The notes under the pieces were generated by a model that was not told the DNA's origin, did not search any database, and saw only the letters and a program-made list of their open reading frames with translations. Positions 52,457 through 59,962 of a stretch of DNA of 64,000 nucleotides are shown in pieces. A program made the translations under genes and the position numbers. How positions within the stretch are numbered: position 1 is the first letter of the stretch; each line of letters starts with the position of its first letter. The stretch comes from Ktedonosporobacter rubrisoli (GTDB lineage: Bacteria > Chloroflexota > Ktedonobacteria > Ktedonobacterales > Ktedonobacteraceae). The stretch lies in NCBI RefSeq assembly GCF_004208415.1, contig NZ_CP035758.1:1302001-1366000 (forward strand). The letters run 5' to 3'.

Positions 52457-52933
52457 ATGAATGAATTTGAGATCAACCAGTATATCACTGATACATTTGA
52501 AGGTGTGGATGTCGTGACCGATTCTGGCAACAGCTTCTTCTTCCACAACCCAGATAGCACCATTCCCCCAGATCATCGGGTTCCGTTTGTGACGCTGGTG
52601 ATCAACGATCTCTATGACCAGTTCTCCAACCTCAACCGCCCATCGGTCTTTCGCTTGAACATCGGCATCGGCAAGCAGACGTTTCGCTCGCTCTTCGGTG
52701 AACCTTCGCTGCCTTCCGACAGAGACAGCGCGGCGATCAGCGGCGAAAACGAAAGCTCCTATGACTTCACTGCCCTGGATCAAATCATGCCTCACCCGGT
52801 GTATGGCCGAATCTTCTGGGTGTGCGTGCTCAACCCTGGGAAGAAGACATTTGAAACAAAAGTGCATCAGCTTCTGACCGAGGCGTATGAGCTGGCAGTG
52901 AGCAAGCATAAGAGGCGGGTAGTTCGCAGGTAA
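52457..52933 (+). CDS. DUF6194-family protein
   Basis: The 158 aa product starts MNEFEINQYITDTFEGVDVV and has FFFHNPDSTIPPDHRVPFVT, SNLNRPSVFRLNIGIGKQTF and a PHPVYGRIFWVCVLNPGKKT block, the pattern I recall for DUF6194. The function is unknown; members look like small soluble alpha/beta proteins with a conserved NPG near the C-terminus. ATG 52457 follows AAAGGACC. It stands alone between the dehydratase gene and a convergent VOC gene. Confidence 0.75.
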   Translation: MNEFEINQYITDTFEGVDVVTDSGNSFFFHNPDSTIPPDHRVPFVTLVINDLYDQFSNLNRPSVFRLNIGIGKQTFRSLFGEPSLPSDRDSAAISGENESSYDFTALDQIMPHPVYGRIFWVCVLNPGKKTFETKVHQLLTEAYELAVSKHKRRVVRR

Positions 52934-53003
52934 GCTCCAACAGGCATCTGGCCCAACACCACCAGGCACATCTCACACCATATCGCCCCTTATCGAAAGC
53001 CGG

Positions 53004-53357
53004 TCACAGCGGAGCGCCGCCGAAGCAGATCTCGTTTCCGTCAGAATCGCGATACGTGACCTTGCGCACACCGTTGGGATAGGTTTCCTGCTCCACCGGA
53101 TCGAGTCCCCGCGCGGCTATCTGCGCGACGAGCGCATTGAGATCATCGACGAAGCTCAGGTGCACGGCGTGGCCAGCGTGCTCCGGCCGCTGCACAATAT
53201 ACACAAACCGATGCTCAGCAAGCTCCCATACAGCCTCGGTTTCGTGTGGGAAGAATGCGGGTGGGCCGCCCAACAGCCGTTGATACCACGAGAGCGACGC
53301 CGCGTAGTCGGCGACTGAGATTCCCGCGAACAGATCGAGATTCCTGGTAGTAAGCAT
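53004..53357 (-). CDS. VOC/bleomycin-resistance-like protein
   Basis: The 117 aa product (MLTTRNLDLFAGISVADYAA) is a single VOC domain: FAGISVADYAASLSWYQRLL, then GHAVHLSFVDDLNALVAQIA and VTYRDSDGNEICFGGAPL. The metal-site Glu is in NEICF. ATG 53357 follows GGAG with 8 nt spacing; longer in-frame starts exist. VOC proteins bind or break down small molecules including drugs; the ligand here is unknown. Confidence 0.8.
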   Translation of the reverse strand: MLTTRNLDLFAGISVADYAASLSWYQRLLGGPPAFFPHETEAVWELAEHRFVYIVQRPEHAGHAVHLSFVDDLNALVAQIAARGLDPVEQETYPNGVRKVTYRDSDGNEICFGGAPL

Positions 53358-53540
53358 TCTTCGTGCTCCTTTCTCCATCTTGCTCGGCACAGCACACCAG
53401 CCAGCCGGCTCATATGATGGGTTACACCTATTGAAAGCATCCATCGCGTTAAAAATCTGGATCAGCGAAAAATTGCTTCATTACAATCGCCAGGTCGTTC
53501 GTCTGGTGACAGGCGAACAGCTGTGGCAGAGGGCATTGAT

Positions 53541-53831
53541 TTAGCCGAATGGTGGACGTTCATCCACTACGCGGTACTCCATCATGTAGCCACCAATGAT
53601 AGAAATGCCAGTGTCCGGTGCTGCGGCAACCTTTCTCCAGGCGTCGAGATGTTCTTGGGACTCCCACCGCTCAAAGTTATTGACCCGCCTGGGGTTGAGC
53701 GAGTCGGCGGAGATTGCCAGGTCGAGACAGCCTGGGGCCGCTCGGCCTCTCCGAAGGAGGTCCTGGTGAGCGGCAACGTACTCGTCGCGAAAACTGGCAT
53801 CAACTTCCAGGTAGCCAGCAATGATCAACAT
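53541..53831 (-). CDS. Antibiotic biosynthesis monooxygenase (ABM) domain protein
   Basis: The 96 aa product MLIIAGYLEVDASFRDEYVA has the ABM ferredoxin-like fold: a strand-helix start, APGCLDLAISADSLNPRRVN, and NFERWESQEHLDAWRKVAAA. These dimeric cofactor-free oxygenases act on quinol-like or polyketide substrates, but many are of unknown role. It is followed on the same strand by the VOC gene, after a 180 bp gap. Confidence 0.8.
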   Translation of the reverse strand: MLIIAGYLEVDASFRDEYVAAHQDLLRRGRAAPGCLDLAISADSLNPRRVNNFERWESQEHLDAWRKVAAAPDTGISIIGGYMMEYRVVDERPPFG

Positions 53832-54076
53832 GGATGCGGTTCCTCTCTAGTTATTCTCAACGAAACTGTATTGAAACAATCGGGCAGCAACGAGCATAGC
53901 ATCACATCAAGAAACAAACTTCTTCTATCTTGCGCTCTTCCTCACGAAGCCTATTCTTCTTTCTGGTCTTCAGCATTCTAGCATACAGTCTGCACTCTTG
54001 AAGTTATTTTCATGCTGAAAACCAGATTTGAGCCAAGGACTGATCCCCTCATTGCTCCAGATCAGGAGATGCAAGC

Positions 54077-54319
54077 TCACCACAGATTGCCGGTGAGCAG
54101 CAGAGCAACGTAGAGGATAAACAGAGCCAGGAGAAAAAAGCCGGCCTCAATCAAGAGACGCTCGCGTATGCCTGGCCTGGGCTGCAATCTGCCCCAGGGA
54201 TGCCAGAGGCGCAGGATAATGATACCAGCAATATCAAGCGCAATAATAATCACGATCAGGGCTCCCCCACTGTGAAGGACTAGCGCGCCGCTGCCCATAA
54301 GCGAAACGATCTGTTCCAT
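54077..54319 (-). CDS. Small membrane protein of the ABC exporter operon
   Basis: The 80 aa product (MEQIVSLMGSGALVLHSGGA) has two hydrophobic segments, GALIVIIIALDIAGIIIL and AGFFLLALFILYVALLLTGN, separated by a basic loop. It starts immediately after the permease gene stop, so it is probably translated with it. I recognise no family; it may be a small accessory subunit of the exporter. Confidence 0.6.
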   Translation of the reverse strand: MEQIVSLMGSGALVLHSGGALIVIIIALDIAGIIILRLWHPWGRLQPRPGIRERLLIEAGFFLLALFILYVALLLTGNLW

Positions 54320-54320
54320 A

Positions 54321-55120
54321 TCAATATTGCCCCAATGAACCTTGCTGCCGCGCATAGCGCTCGCATAGCTTATAAACCAGCCAGCCAACCCCTAGATAGA
54401 GCAGAGCATGAAGCAGCAGGGCACCCAGGCTACCATCCAGCCAGGCAGCCACTAGCGATTGACCGCGCAACTGTACGGAGCGCAAGACAATCACCGCCTC
54501 AGTGGTGGGCAAGATCTTCGTAAGCAAAGTGAGCCAGGTCGGGAAAGCGCTCACCGGGACCAGCGAACCGGTCAGGAACAGCATAAGGTTCTGCAGCATA
54601 TCAGCCAGGGCCGAGATCTGCTTAAAAACCAGGGCCAGACCGCTCAAGAACAGAGTAAAGCCGAAAAGCTCGCCCAAGGTCACCAGCATGATCGGAATAC
54701 CCCCCATCTGAGAGGAATATCGATATGCAAGGGAATTACCAGCACGCAGGCAATCAAGCAAATCACCAGCGTCGTCGAGATGGTAAAGGCGATCATCCGA
54801 CCGACTAAGAGCAGTTCTGGCCGCACCGGGCTCATATACATCTGCTCCAGGGTCCCGGCTTGCGCCTCCGCAATAATATCGTCGCTAAGATTCTTTGTAG
54901 CCATACGCGCATAAACCCAGATCACGTAACCAAGGAATTGGCCCGGCAATTGTTGTTGATCGATGCGCTCCTTGCCCAGAAAGAAAATGGCGCCGAGAAA
55001 GATCAGGCTAATGATCAGGGCTTGCATGAGCGTGTCAAATTTGTAATCCCACAGGAGCAGCAAGCGCTTGTGAGTCTCGTTAAGGATAATGCGCAAGGAC
55101 ATGCTAACTTTAAGCCACAT
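54321..55120 (-). pseudogene. ABC-2 type exporter permease, frameshifted in a G run
   Basis: Two frames together make one six-helix ABC-2 permease of about 265 aa. The first (ATG 55120) includes LRIILNETHKRLLLLWDYKF and a domain ending DIPLRWG. The second continues GIPIMLVTLGELFGFTLFLS to KLCERYARQQGSLGQY. The change of frame falls in six consecutive G residues on the coding strand (54700-54705); one more G would join the halves. The start overlaps the ATP-binding gene's last codons. This could be a true mutation, a phase-variable tract or a read error. Confidence 0.8.
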
Positions 55121-56093
55121 GATCTTTCACCTCCTTCCCAGCAGAAAGCAAGCGCATAAACACCTCTTCCAGACTTGGCTCAAGCAGTTGCACAGCCAGC
55201 AAAGGAAGTTGAAGCCGCTCGATGTCGGCCAGGTAGCGGTACAGTTGCGCTTGATTTCCAATCAAGCCGGTTAAGCAGCTTTCCCCATCCGCGTAGCTCA
55301 TATTCAGCGGGGCAAACAAAGCTGCCTGTTCAGAGCTGAGCTGGCCACGCAAGCGGATCTGATAGTGTTCCTCGCGAAAGTATTTCAGGAGATGGGTAAG
55401 TGGTTGGTCAGCAAGCAGCTGGCCATGACGCATAATCGCCACACGCTCGCATAGTTGCTGTGCGATATCAAGTTGATGCGTTGTGAGGATAACGGTTTTG
55501 CCCTGCTCGCGTGCCAGTTTGGCAACCCAATCCTTGACCGTACGTGCGGCCTGGATATCGAGCCCGAGGGTTGGCTCGTCAAGCAGCACAATCGACGGAT
55601 CGGCAATCACGGCGCAGGCGATGGCAACTTTTTGCTGCATGCCACGCGAAAAAGTGCGCACAGCCGAGTTACGCCGTTCCCACAGCTCAAGCTCTTCCAA
55701 GAGTTGCCTGGCCCTTATGCGTAATTCGCGCTCGCGACAGCCCTTTAAGCGCCCAAAGTAGAGCAGATTTTCCCAGGCCGAGAGCCGCCAGTATACATTG
55801 CGTGTGCCCTCCAGAACTGCGCCGATCTGCTGCACTGCTCGGTAGCGCTCACGAGCCAGATCATAGCCATTTATCACAATGTGACCGCTCGTTGGGATAA
55901 TTAGGCCGCAGAGCATCTTGATGATCGTCGTTTTGCCTGCACCATTGGCGCCGAGCAGGCCATAGATCTGCCCTTGCGCTATACTTAAATCCAGCTGATC
56001 TACGGCCTTACGCACTGACTTACCGGCGAGCCGATAATGCTTGCTCAAAGCTGTGATGCTGATCGCTGGTAAAGATTTTGCTGAAGTATCCAT
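55110..56093 (-). CDS. ABC transporter ATP-binding protein (ABC-2 exporter)
   Basis: The 327 aa protein has Walker A (GLLGANGAGKTTIIKMLCGL), signature FSRGMQQKVAIACAV, Walker B PSIVLLDEPTLGLD, and an H-loop TTHQLDIAQ. An extra C-terminal region of about 80 residues (YQIRLRGQLSSEQAALFAPL) is typical of DrrA/NatA-type exporters. ATG 56093 follows AAAGGAAA. It overlaps the permease gene. The pair would export drugs, lipids or polymers if the permease frame is restored. Confidence 0.88.
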   Translation of the reverse strand: MDTSAKSLPAISITALSKHYRLAGKSVRKAVDQLDLSIAQGQIYGLLGANGAGKTTIIKMLCGLIIPTSGHIVINGYDLARERYRAVQQIGAVLEGTRNVYWRLSAWENLLYFGRLKGCRERELRIRARQLLEELELWERRNSAVRTFSRGMQQKVAIACAVIADPSIVLLDEPTLGLDIQAARTVKDWVAKLAREQGKTVILTTHQLDIAQQLCERVAIMRHGQLLADQPLTHLLKYFREEHYQIRLRGQLSSEQAALFAPLNMSYADGESCLTGLIGNQAQLYRYLADIERLQLPLLAVQLLEPSLEEVFMRLLSAGKEVKDHVA

Positions 56094-56294
56094 GCTAGAC
56101 TGTTTCCTTTCAGATTGATCTCTTCCTGAGAGATATGATAGAGACCAACCCCTGGAAGCAGCACCTGACAAAGGATAGGAAAATCCTCCATCAGTCCCTT
56201 CTTGCTGGCCAATTTCCATCTCCTTCTCGTTGAAGAGGAAAAGACAAGAAAAGGAGCAGCTGATCATGAAAAGAGAAGAGGAGACACTACGTCT

Positions 56295-57293
56295 ATGAAG
56301 AAACAGACAAAACAGCAAGCCATTCTGCACCAGCTACGTAGCCTGGCAGATCAACCGAGAGAGCAGGCGCACTATGCCCTGGAAGTACTTGAGCGAGAAC
56401 GTGGCCAACAAGTAGCATCGGCAGCTCTGGCAGTTCTTACCGATATCCCACTCCCTGCAGGGCGTCCACTCTTGCGGCAGCTGTATGAGCATTACGCTGA
56501 AGCCGGAGTAAAGCGCGACGCAGGAGGCGCTCTACGCATCGCGCTTATCGGTGCATTGCTACCGATTGTCGAGCCTCAGGATCAAGCGCTGGCTGAGCGC
56601 GCGATCTCGACCTATGAGTTTATGCCGCCAAACCGCGAAGAATGTACAAGCGGCCTTCGCACGGCAGGACTTGTTCTCTTGAGCAATCTCAATCATGTTC
56701 TGGCTAGCTTCCACTGCACACGCTTGCTCTTTGACGAGTATACGTCATGTATGTCTGGTGAACCAGCAGTGAGCGCGGTTCGACTTCTGGCGAGCCTGGA
56801 GAGCAACTTGCTCTACCAGGGGCATCTACTGCCTCTCTATAGCTATCTCTTCCAGCGCAAGTGCCATCCGGAAGTTGAAGGGGAATGCCTCAGGCAGCTC
56901 GCCAAAGCTCCAGAAGAGATAGTTGAGAACATTCTCTCCCACTACACAACACGCATCTCGGTTGGTACTGGCGCTCTGGTGCCGCGCCACGTGGGAAAAG
57001 ATGATGTGGTGCTGCTAGGGCTCTTTGATCTGTTATTGGCACATTCCAAAGGAAGTAGCCTCTCTTTTATCGAGGAGTTTTTGCACGAGACACGGCGCTA
57101 CAACATCTATCACTATGTGCTAACGATGATCATAGCGAATCATTCGTCGCAGGCATGGGAGCTGTTGCTGAAAGTAGCGCAAGATGAGCAGGAACCAGAA
57201 AAGATTCAGCTTTTATTGGCTGCACTTACTCTCGTGCAACATGATCCAGCGATTGAGAAATTGATGCACCAACTACGACAGAAAGCCGTATAG
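56295..57293 (+). CDS. Uncharacterised all-helical (HEAT/ARM-like) protein
   Basis: The 332 aa product starts MKKQTKQQAILHQLRSLADQ and consists of helical repeats of about 35-40 residues, such as ALAVLTDIPLPAGRPLLRQL and LLAALTLVQHDPAIEKLMHQ. There is no membrane segment and no catalytic motif. AGAGGAG lies upstream of the ATG at 56295, favoured over a longer in-frame start. It is divergent from the ABC exporter and could be its neighbour only by chance. Confidence 0.6.
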   Translation: MKKQTKQQAILHQLRSLADQPREQAHYALEVLERERGQQVASAALAVLTDIPLPAGRPLLRQLYEHYAEAGVKRDAGGALRIALIGALLPIVEPQDQALAERAISTYEFMPPNREECTSGLRTAGLVLLSNLNHVLASFHCTRLLFDEYTSCMSGEPAVSAVRLLASLESNLLYQGHLLPLYSYLFQRKCHPEVEGECLRQLAKAPEEIVENILSHYTTRISVGTGALVPRHVGKDDVVLLGLFDLLLAHSKGSSLSFIEEFLHETRRYNIYHYVLTMIIANHSSQAWELLLKVAQDEQEPEKIQLLLAALTLVQHDPAIEKLMHQLRQKAV

Positions 57294-57343
57294 ACATTAA
57301 AATCCACTGTTCCTCAATTTCGGATTGAGTGGACCTACAAGAA

Positions 57344-58890
57344 TTGGTTGTGCCCAAAACGCGGGGCTAAAAAGGAGAGAGATGCCTGACTGTGGTAGGA
57401 TGAAAAAAACCACGATATCCAGCCCAGAAAGGAATCTCTCATGCGCATACAAGTATCGCTCACCCTGGAACTGAATGCAAGCGCCGATCTGAGCCAGATG
57501 GAAGCACAGATCCAAGAGGCAGGCCAGTCCTGCATGCGCCAAGCGCTCAAAAAAGCGGTGGGAGCTTGGGAACAGGCTCACCGCAGCTGCCCCAGATGTG
57601 GCTCTCAGCTTGTCCGAACGGAGGGAACCATCCCTCGAAGCATCCTCACCCTCTTCGGTCCCGTCGATCTGACCCGCCGCCGCTTCCGCTGTCAGCGTTG
57701 CCAGAGGCGCTTCACTCCCAGCGGCATCCTGTTGGCTGGCTTGCAGCTCAGACGGGTGAGGGCTCCTTTGAAAGAAGCTGCCGTGCTCGCTGGCGCCTCC
57801 TGGCCCTATCGCCACGCCGCCGCCTGGCTTGCGCGCTTGAGAGGAGCGCACATCAGCGCCGAGGAGATCCGTCTGCTGACCAACCAAGCCGGAGCGAGCT
57901 GTGCCCAGCGGCACCTCAGTCAAGCCAGCCAGCAGCTGACCTCTCCCCCAGCGCCTGCTCAGGCTGCAACAGCCAACAGATCTTCCAGCCCCCAGGAGCT
58001 CGCCGTCATCGGCTTAGACGGCGGTTGGGTCTGCAGCCGGGAGCAACGAGGAGGCATGGAAGGCAAAGTTGGCGTGATTGCCAGCGGCTACGAAGGCGGC
58101 AAGGAGCCCGAGGAACCCAATGGGAACATGACCTGGTTCCATCTGGCCCGCTACGTGCAAAGCCACCGCCATCCTCCCCGGGTCCGCAGCCGCTGGAACA
58201 CCCGTCGCTACGTAGCCACCTTTGCCTCCTCGCGCATCTTGGGAACCCTGGCGGCTCAGGCCTTGCAGGAGCTTGGCCTCGCTTCCCAGCCTCAGGTGGT
58301 GGTGGCCGATGGGGCTGGCTGGATCAAGAAAGAGACGGACACGCATTTTCCAGAGGCCCAGCGCATTCTGGATTGGCCCCATTTGTGGCGCACGATGCGC
58401 AAAGCCGCCAACGCGGTGCGCCTGCTGAGAGCGTGCAGCGCCAAGGCCCACGCCCAGCAGGTGGAGCATCTGGGCACCTGGTTGTGGAACGGGCAGGTCG
58501 AGCGGGCCCAGGCCCTGCTTGAGACCTGGCGTCAGGAGCTGGCGGCTCGGCAGGGTCCTGCGGGACCAGCCTTGCGACAAGCGATCACGTCTCTGCAGCA
58601 GCAGCGCGACTGGATCGGCTCCTATCAGCGCTGGAAAGAGCAAGGCTTTCCGGTAGGCAGTGGCATCATCGAACGGGCTGTGGCCCTGGTCATCAATCGG
58701 CGCATGAAACGACGAGGCATGCGCTGGTTGCGTACCAATGCGAGCGCCGTGGTCGCCTTGCGCGTGGATTTGCTCAATGCCGATTGGCAACGTCCTCGCT
58801 CCTCTCGTTGCTTTCCTTGATGCTCCATGGCCTCCCTGTGCTTGAGCTTAGCCCCACGTTTTGGCTAGAACCACAAGAATTAGGGCTAAG
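57344..58890 (+). mobile_element. ISKra4-type insertion sequence, boundaries approximate
   Basis: Imperfect inverted repeats flank the transposase gene: CCCAAAACGCGGGGCTAA at the left (57353-57370) and TTAGCCCCACGTTTTGG at the right (58848-58864). Outer sequences near 57330 and 58890 share GAATT and TTGTGG-like stretches. Exact ends and any target duplication are not certain. Confidence 0.6.
57441..58820 (+). CDS. ISKra4-family transposase
   Basis: The 459 aa protein has an N-terminal zinc domain (SCPRCGSQLVRTEGTIPRSI, then RRFRCQRCQRRF), then a DDE core with Asp in VIGLDGGWV, Asp in VVVADGAGWIKKETD and Glu in PVGSGIIERAVALV. The segment RRMKRRGMRWLRTNASAVVA ends with the KxxGMRW block that marks ISKra4 rather than ISLre2. 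The frame is intact. It does not share sequence with the IS66 elements, so a second IS lineage is present in the window. Confidence 0.85.
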   Translation: MRIQVSLTLELNASADLSQMEAQIQEAGQSCMRQALKKAVGAWEQAHRSCPRCGSQLVRTEGTIPRSILTLFGPVDLTRRRFRCQRCQRRFTPSGILLAGLQLRRVRAPLKEAAVLAGASWPYRHAAAWLARLRGAHISAEEIRLLTNQAGASCAQRHLSQASQQLTSPPAPAQAATANRSSSPQELAVIGLDGGWVCSREQRGGMEGKVGVIASGYEGGKEPEEPNGNMTWFHLARYVQSHRHPPRVRSRWNTRRYVATFASSRILGTLAAQALQELGLASQPQVVVADGAGWIKKETDTHFPEAQRILDWPHLWRTMRKAANAVRLLRACSAKAHAQQVEHLGTWLWNGQVERAQALLETWRQELAARQGPAGPALRQAITSLQQQRDWIGSYQRWKEQGFPVGSGIIERAVALVINRRMKRRGMRWLRTNASAVVALRVDLLNADWQRPRSSRCFP

Positions 58891-58964
58891 CCTTGCCGCT
58901 TTTCGTGAGATACTCATAGATAAATAACGTGATGTAGCAAAAGATGTAATGAAAGGATATTCCA

Positions 58965-59681
58965 ATGACTGTGCAGCCTTTTAAGAGCCTTATCCTTGAG
59001 CTCTTGCAGCAGGGCCACCACGATGAAGAGGCTTTTTTGCAGGAGCTGTCTGAGGCCGAACTGAATGCTAATGGAACGTGGAAACTGTGGTCTGTCAAAG
59101 ATCACATGGCACATAAGACGTTCTGGCATCAGCATCTCATTGAGAAATTGACGGCTATCTTGCAGCATCAGGCATTACCACCAGGCGAAGAAGATGAGGA
59201 ACAGCTCAATTCGATAACTTTTGAGAAGCATAAGCTTCAGCCCTTTTCAGCTCTTCACGCGGAATCTGAGCGAGTCTATGTCCAACTCATTAAGATAGTT
59301 GAGCAGCTGAGCGAAGAAGAGCTGACGACTTCCAGGCGCTTCAGCGCGATTTCCGACGATTATCCCCTGTATACTGTTTTCCTGGGCAGTTGCTATGAAC
59401 ACGATGAGGAGCATCTCGCCTATTATTACAAAGACCGCCACGACCTCCTGCGTGCGATTCAGATCCGTGAGCGATGCGCCAGCAGGATTATGCAGGCTGA
59501 GATAGTGCCAGACTGGGTGAAAGGGAGTTTTCTTTATAATCTTGCCTGCTTTTACACAGAGCAGAAGCAGTGGGAGAATGCTGCCGCGCGCTTACAGGAA
59601 GCAGTGGCACGCAATCCTGATCTCAAAGAGCGGGCAAAGAGCGATCCCGAGCTGGCTGCCTTACACAATCAATCAGCTTGA
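58965..59681 (+). CDS. ClbS/DinB-like domain fused to a TPR-like tail
   Basis: The 238 aa product has an N-terminal DinB-like four-helix domain (residues about 1-160), with WKLWSVKDHMAHKTFWHQHL as the ClbS/DfsB-type helix and CYEHDEEHLAYYYKDR near its end. The C-terminal 50 residues read GSFLYNLACFYTEQKQWENA, then AARLQEAVARNPDLKERAKS, a TPR-type helical pair. ClbS hydrolyses the genotoxin colibactin; related proteins protect DNA. A self-protection or stress role is possible but not shown. ATG 58965 follows AAAGG. Confidence 0.72.
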   Translation: MTVQPFKSLILELLQQGHHDEEAFLQELSEAELNANGTWKLWSVKDHMAHKTFWHQHLIEKLTAILQHQALPPGEEDEEQLNSITFEKHKLQPFSALHAESERVYVQLIKIVEQLSEEELTTSRRFSAISDDYPLYTVFLGSCYEHDEEHLAYYYKDRHDLLRAIQIRERCASRIMQAEIVPDWVKGSFLYNLACFYTEQKQWENAAARLQEAVARNPDLKERAKSDPELAALHNQSA

Positions 59682-59838
59682 GCCAGTTTATATGATCCAC
59701 GGATTGCGAGGGAGATTTCTAATTCACTCCTGGGCCAAGACTTCTTTACTGTTATCTTGCTTGCTCAGGCGCCTGCACTGAAAATCATCCTGAAGTCAAG
59801 AAGTCGAAAGTCAAGAGTGGAAGAATGGCCCGTTGTGT

Positions 59839-59931
59839 AATTACCCAACGACTTGTGCTTCTACACCCGTAGCACCTTGTAGAAAGCAACTGGATCTGCT
59901 ATATTCATCTTCATGGATGTGTTGGGTAATT
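59839..59931. promoter_or_regulatory. Long inverted repeat in the leader of the LuxR regulator gene
   Basis: AATTACCCAAC (59839-59849) and GTTGGGTAATT (59921-59931) are perfect complements 71 nt apart, and the second arm runs on into TTTTGTTT. This could act as an attenuator-like structure or as a pair of binding sites before the start at 59963. Confidence 0.35.
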
Positions 59932-59962
59932 TTTGTTTCTGCGTGAAAGAGGGAGCAGGCTC

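Noticed and set aside
52037..52969. 310-codon minus-strand frame across the DUF6194 gene
   Set aside because: It overlaps the DUF6194 gene and the dehydratase end, shows no family match and has low-complexity Cys/Arg-rich composition. The plus-strand genes explain the DNA.
57566..58790. Long open frames on both strands inside the ISKra4 transposase gene
   Set aside because: GC-rich codons of the transposase leave other frames open. The Ser, Pro and Arg runs show no domain.
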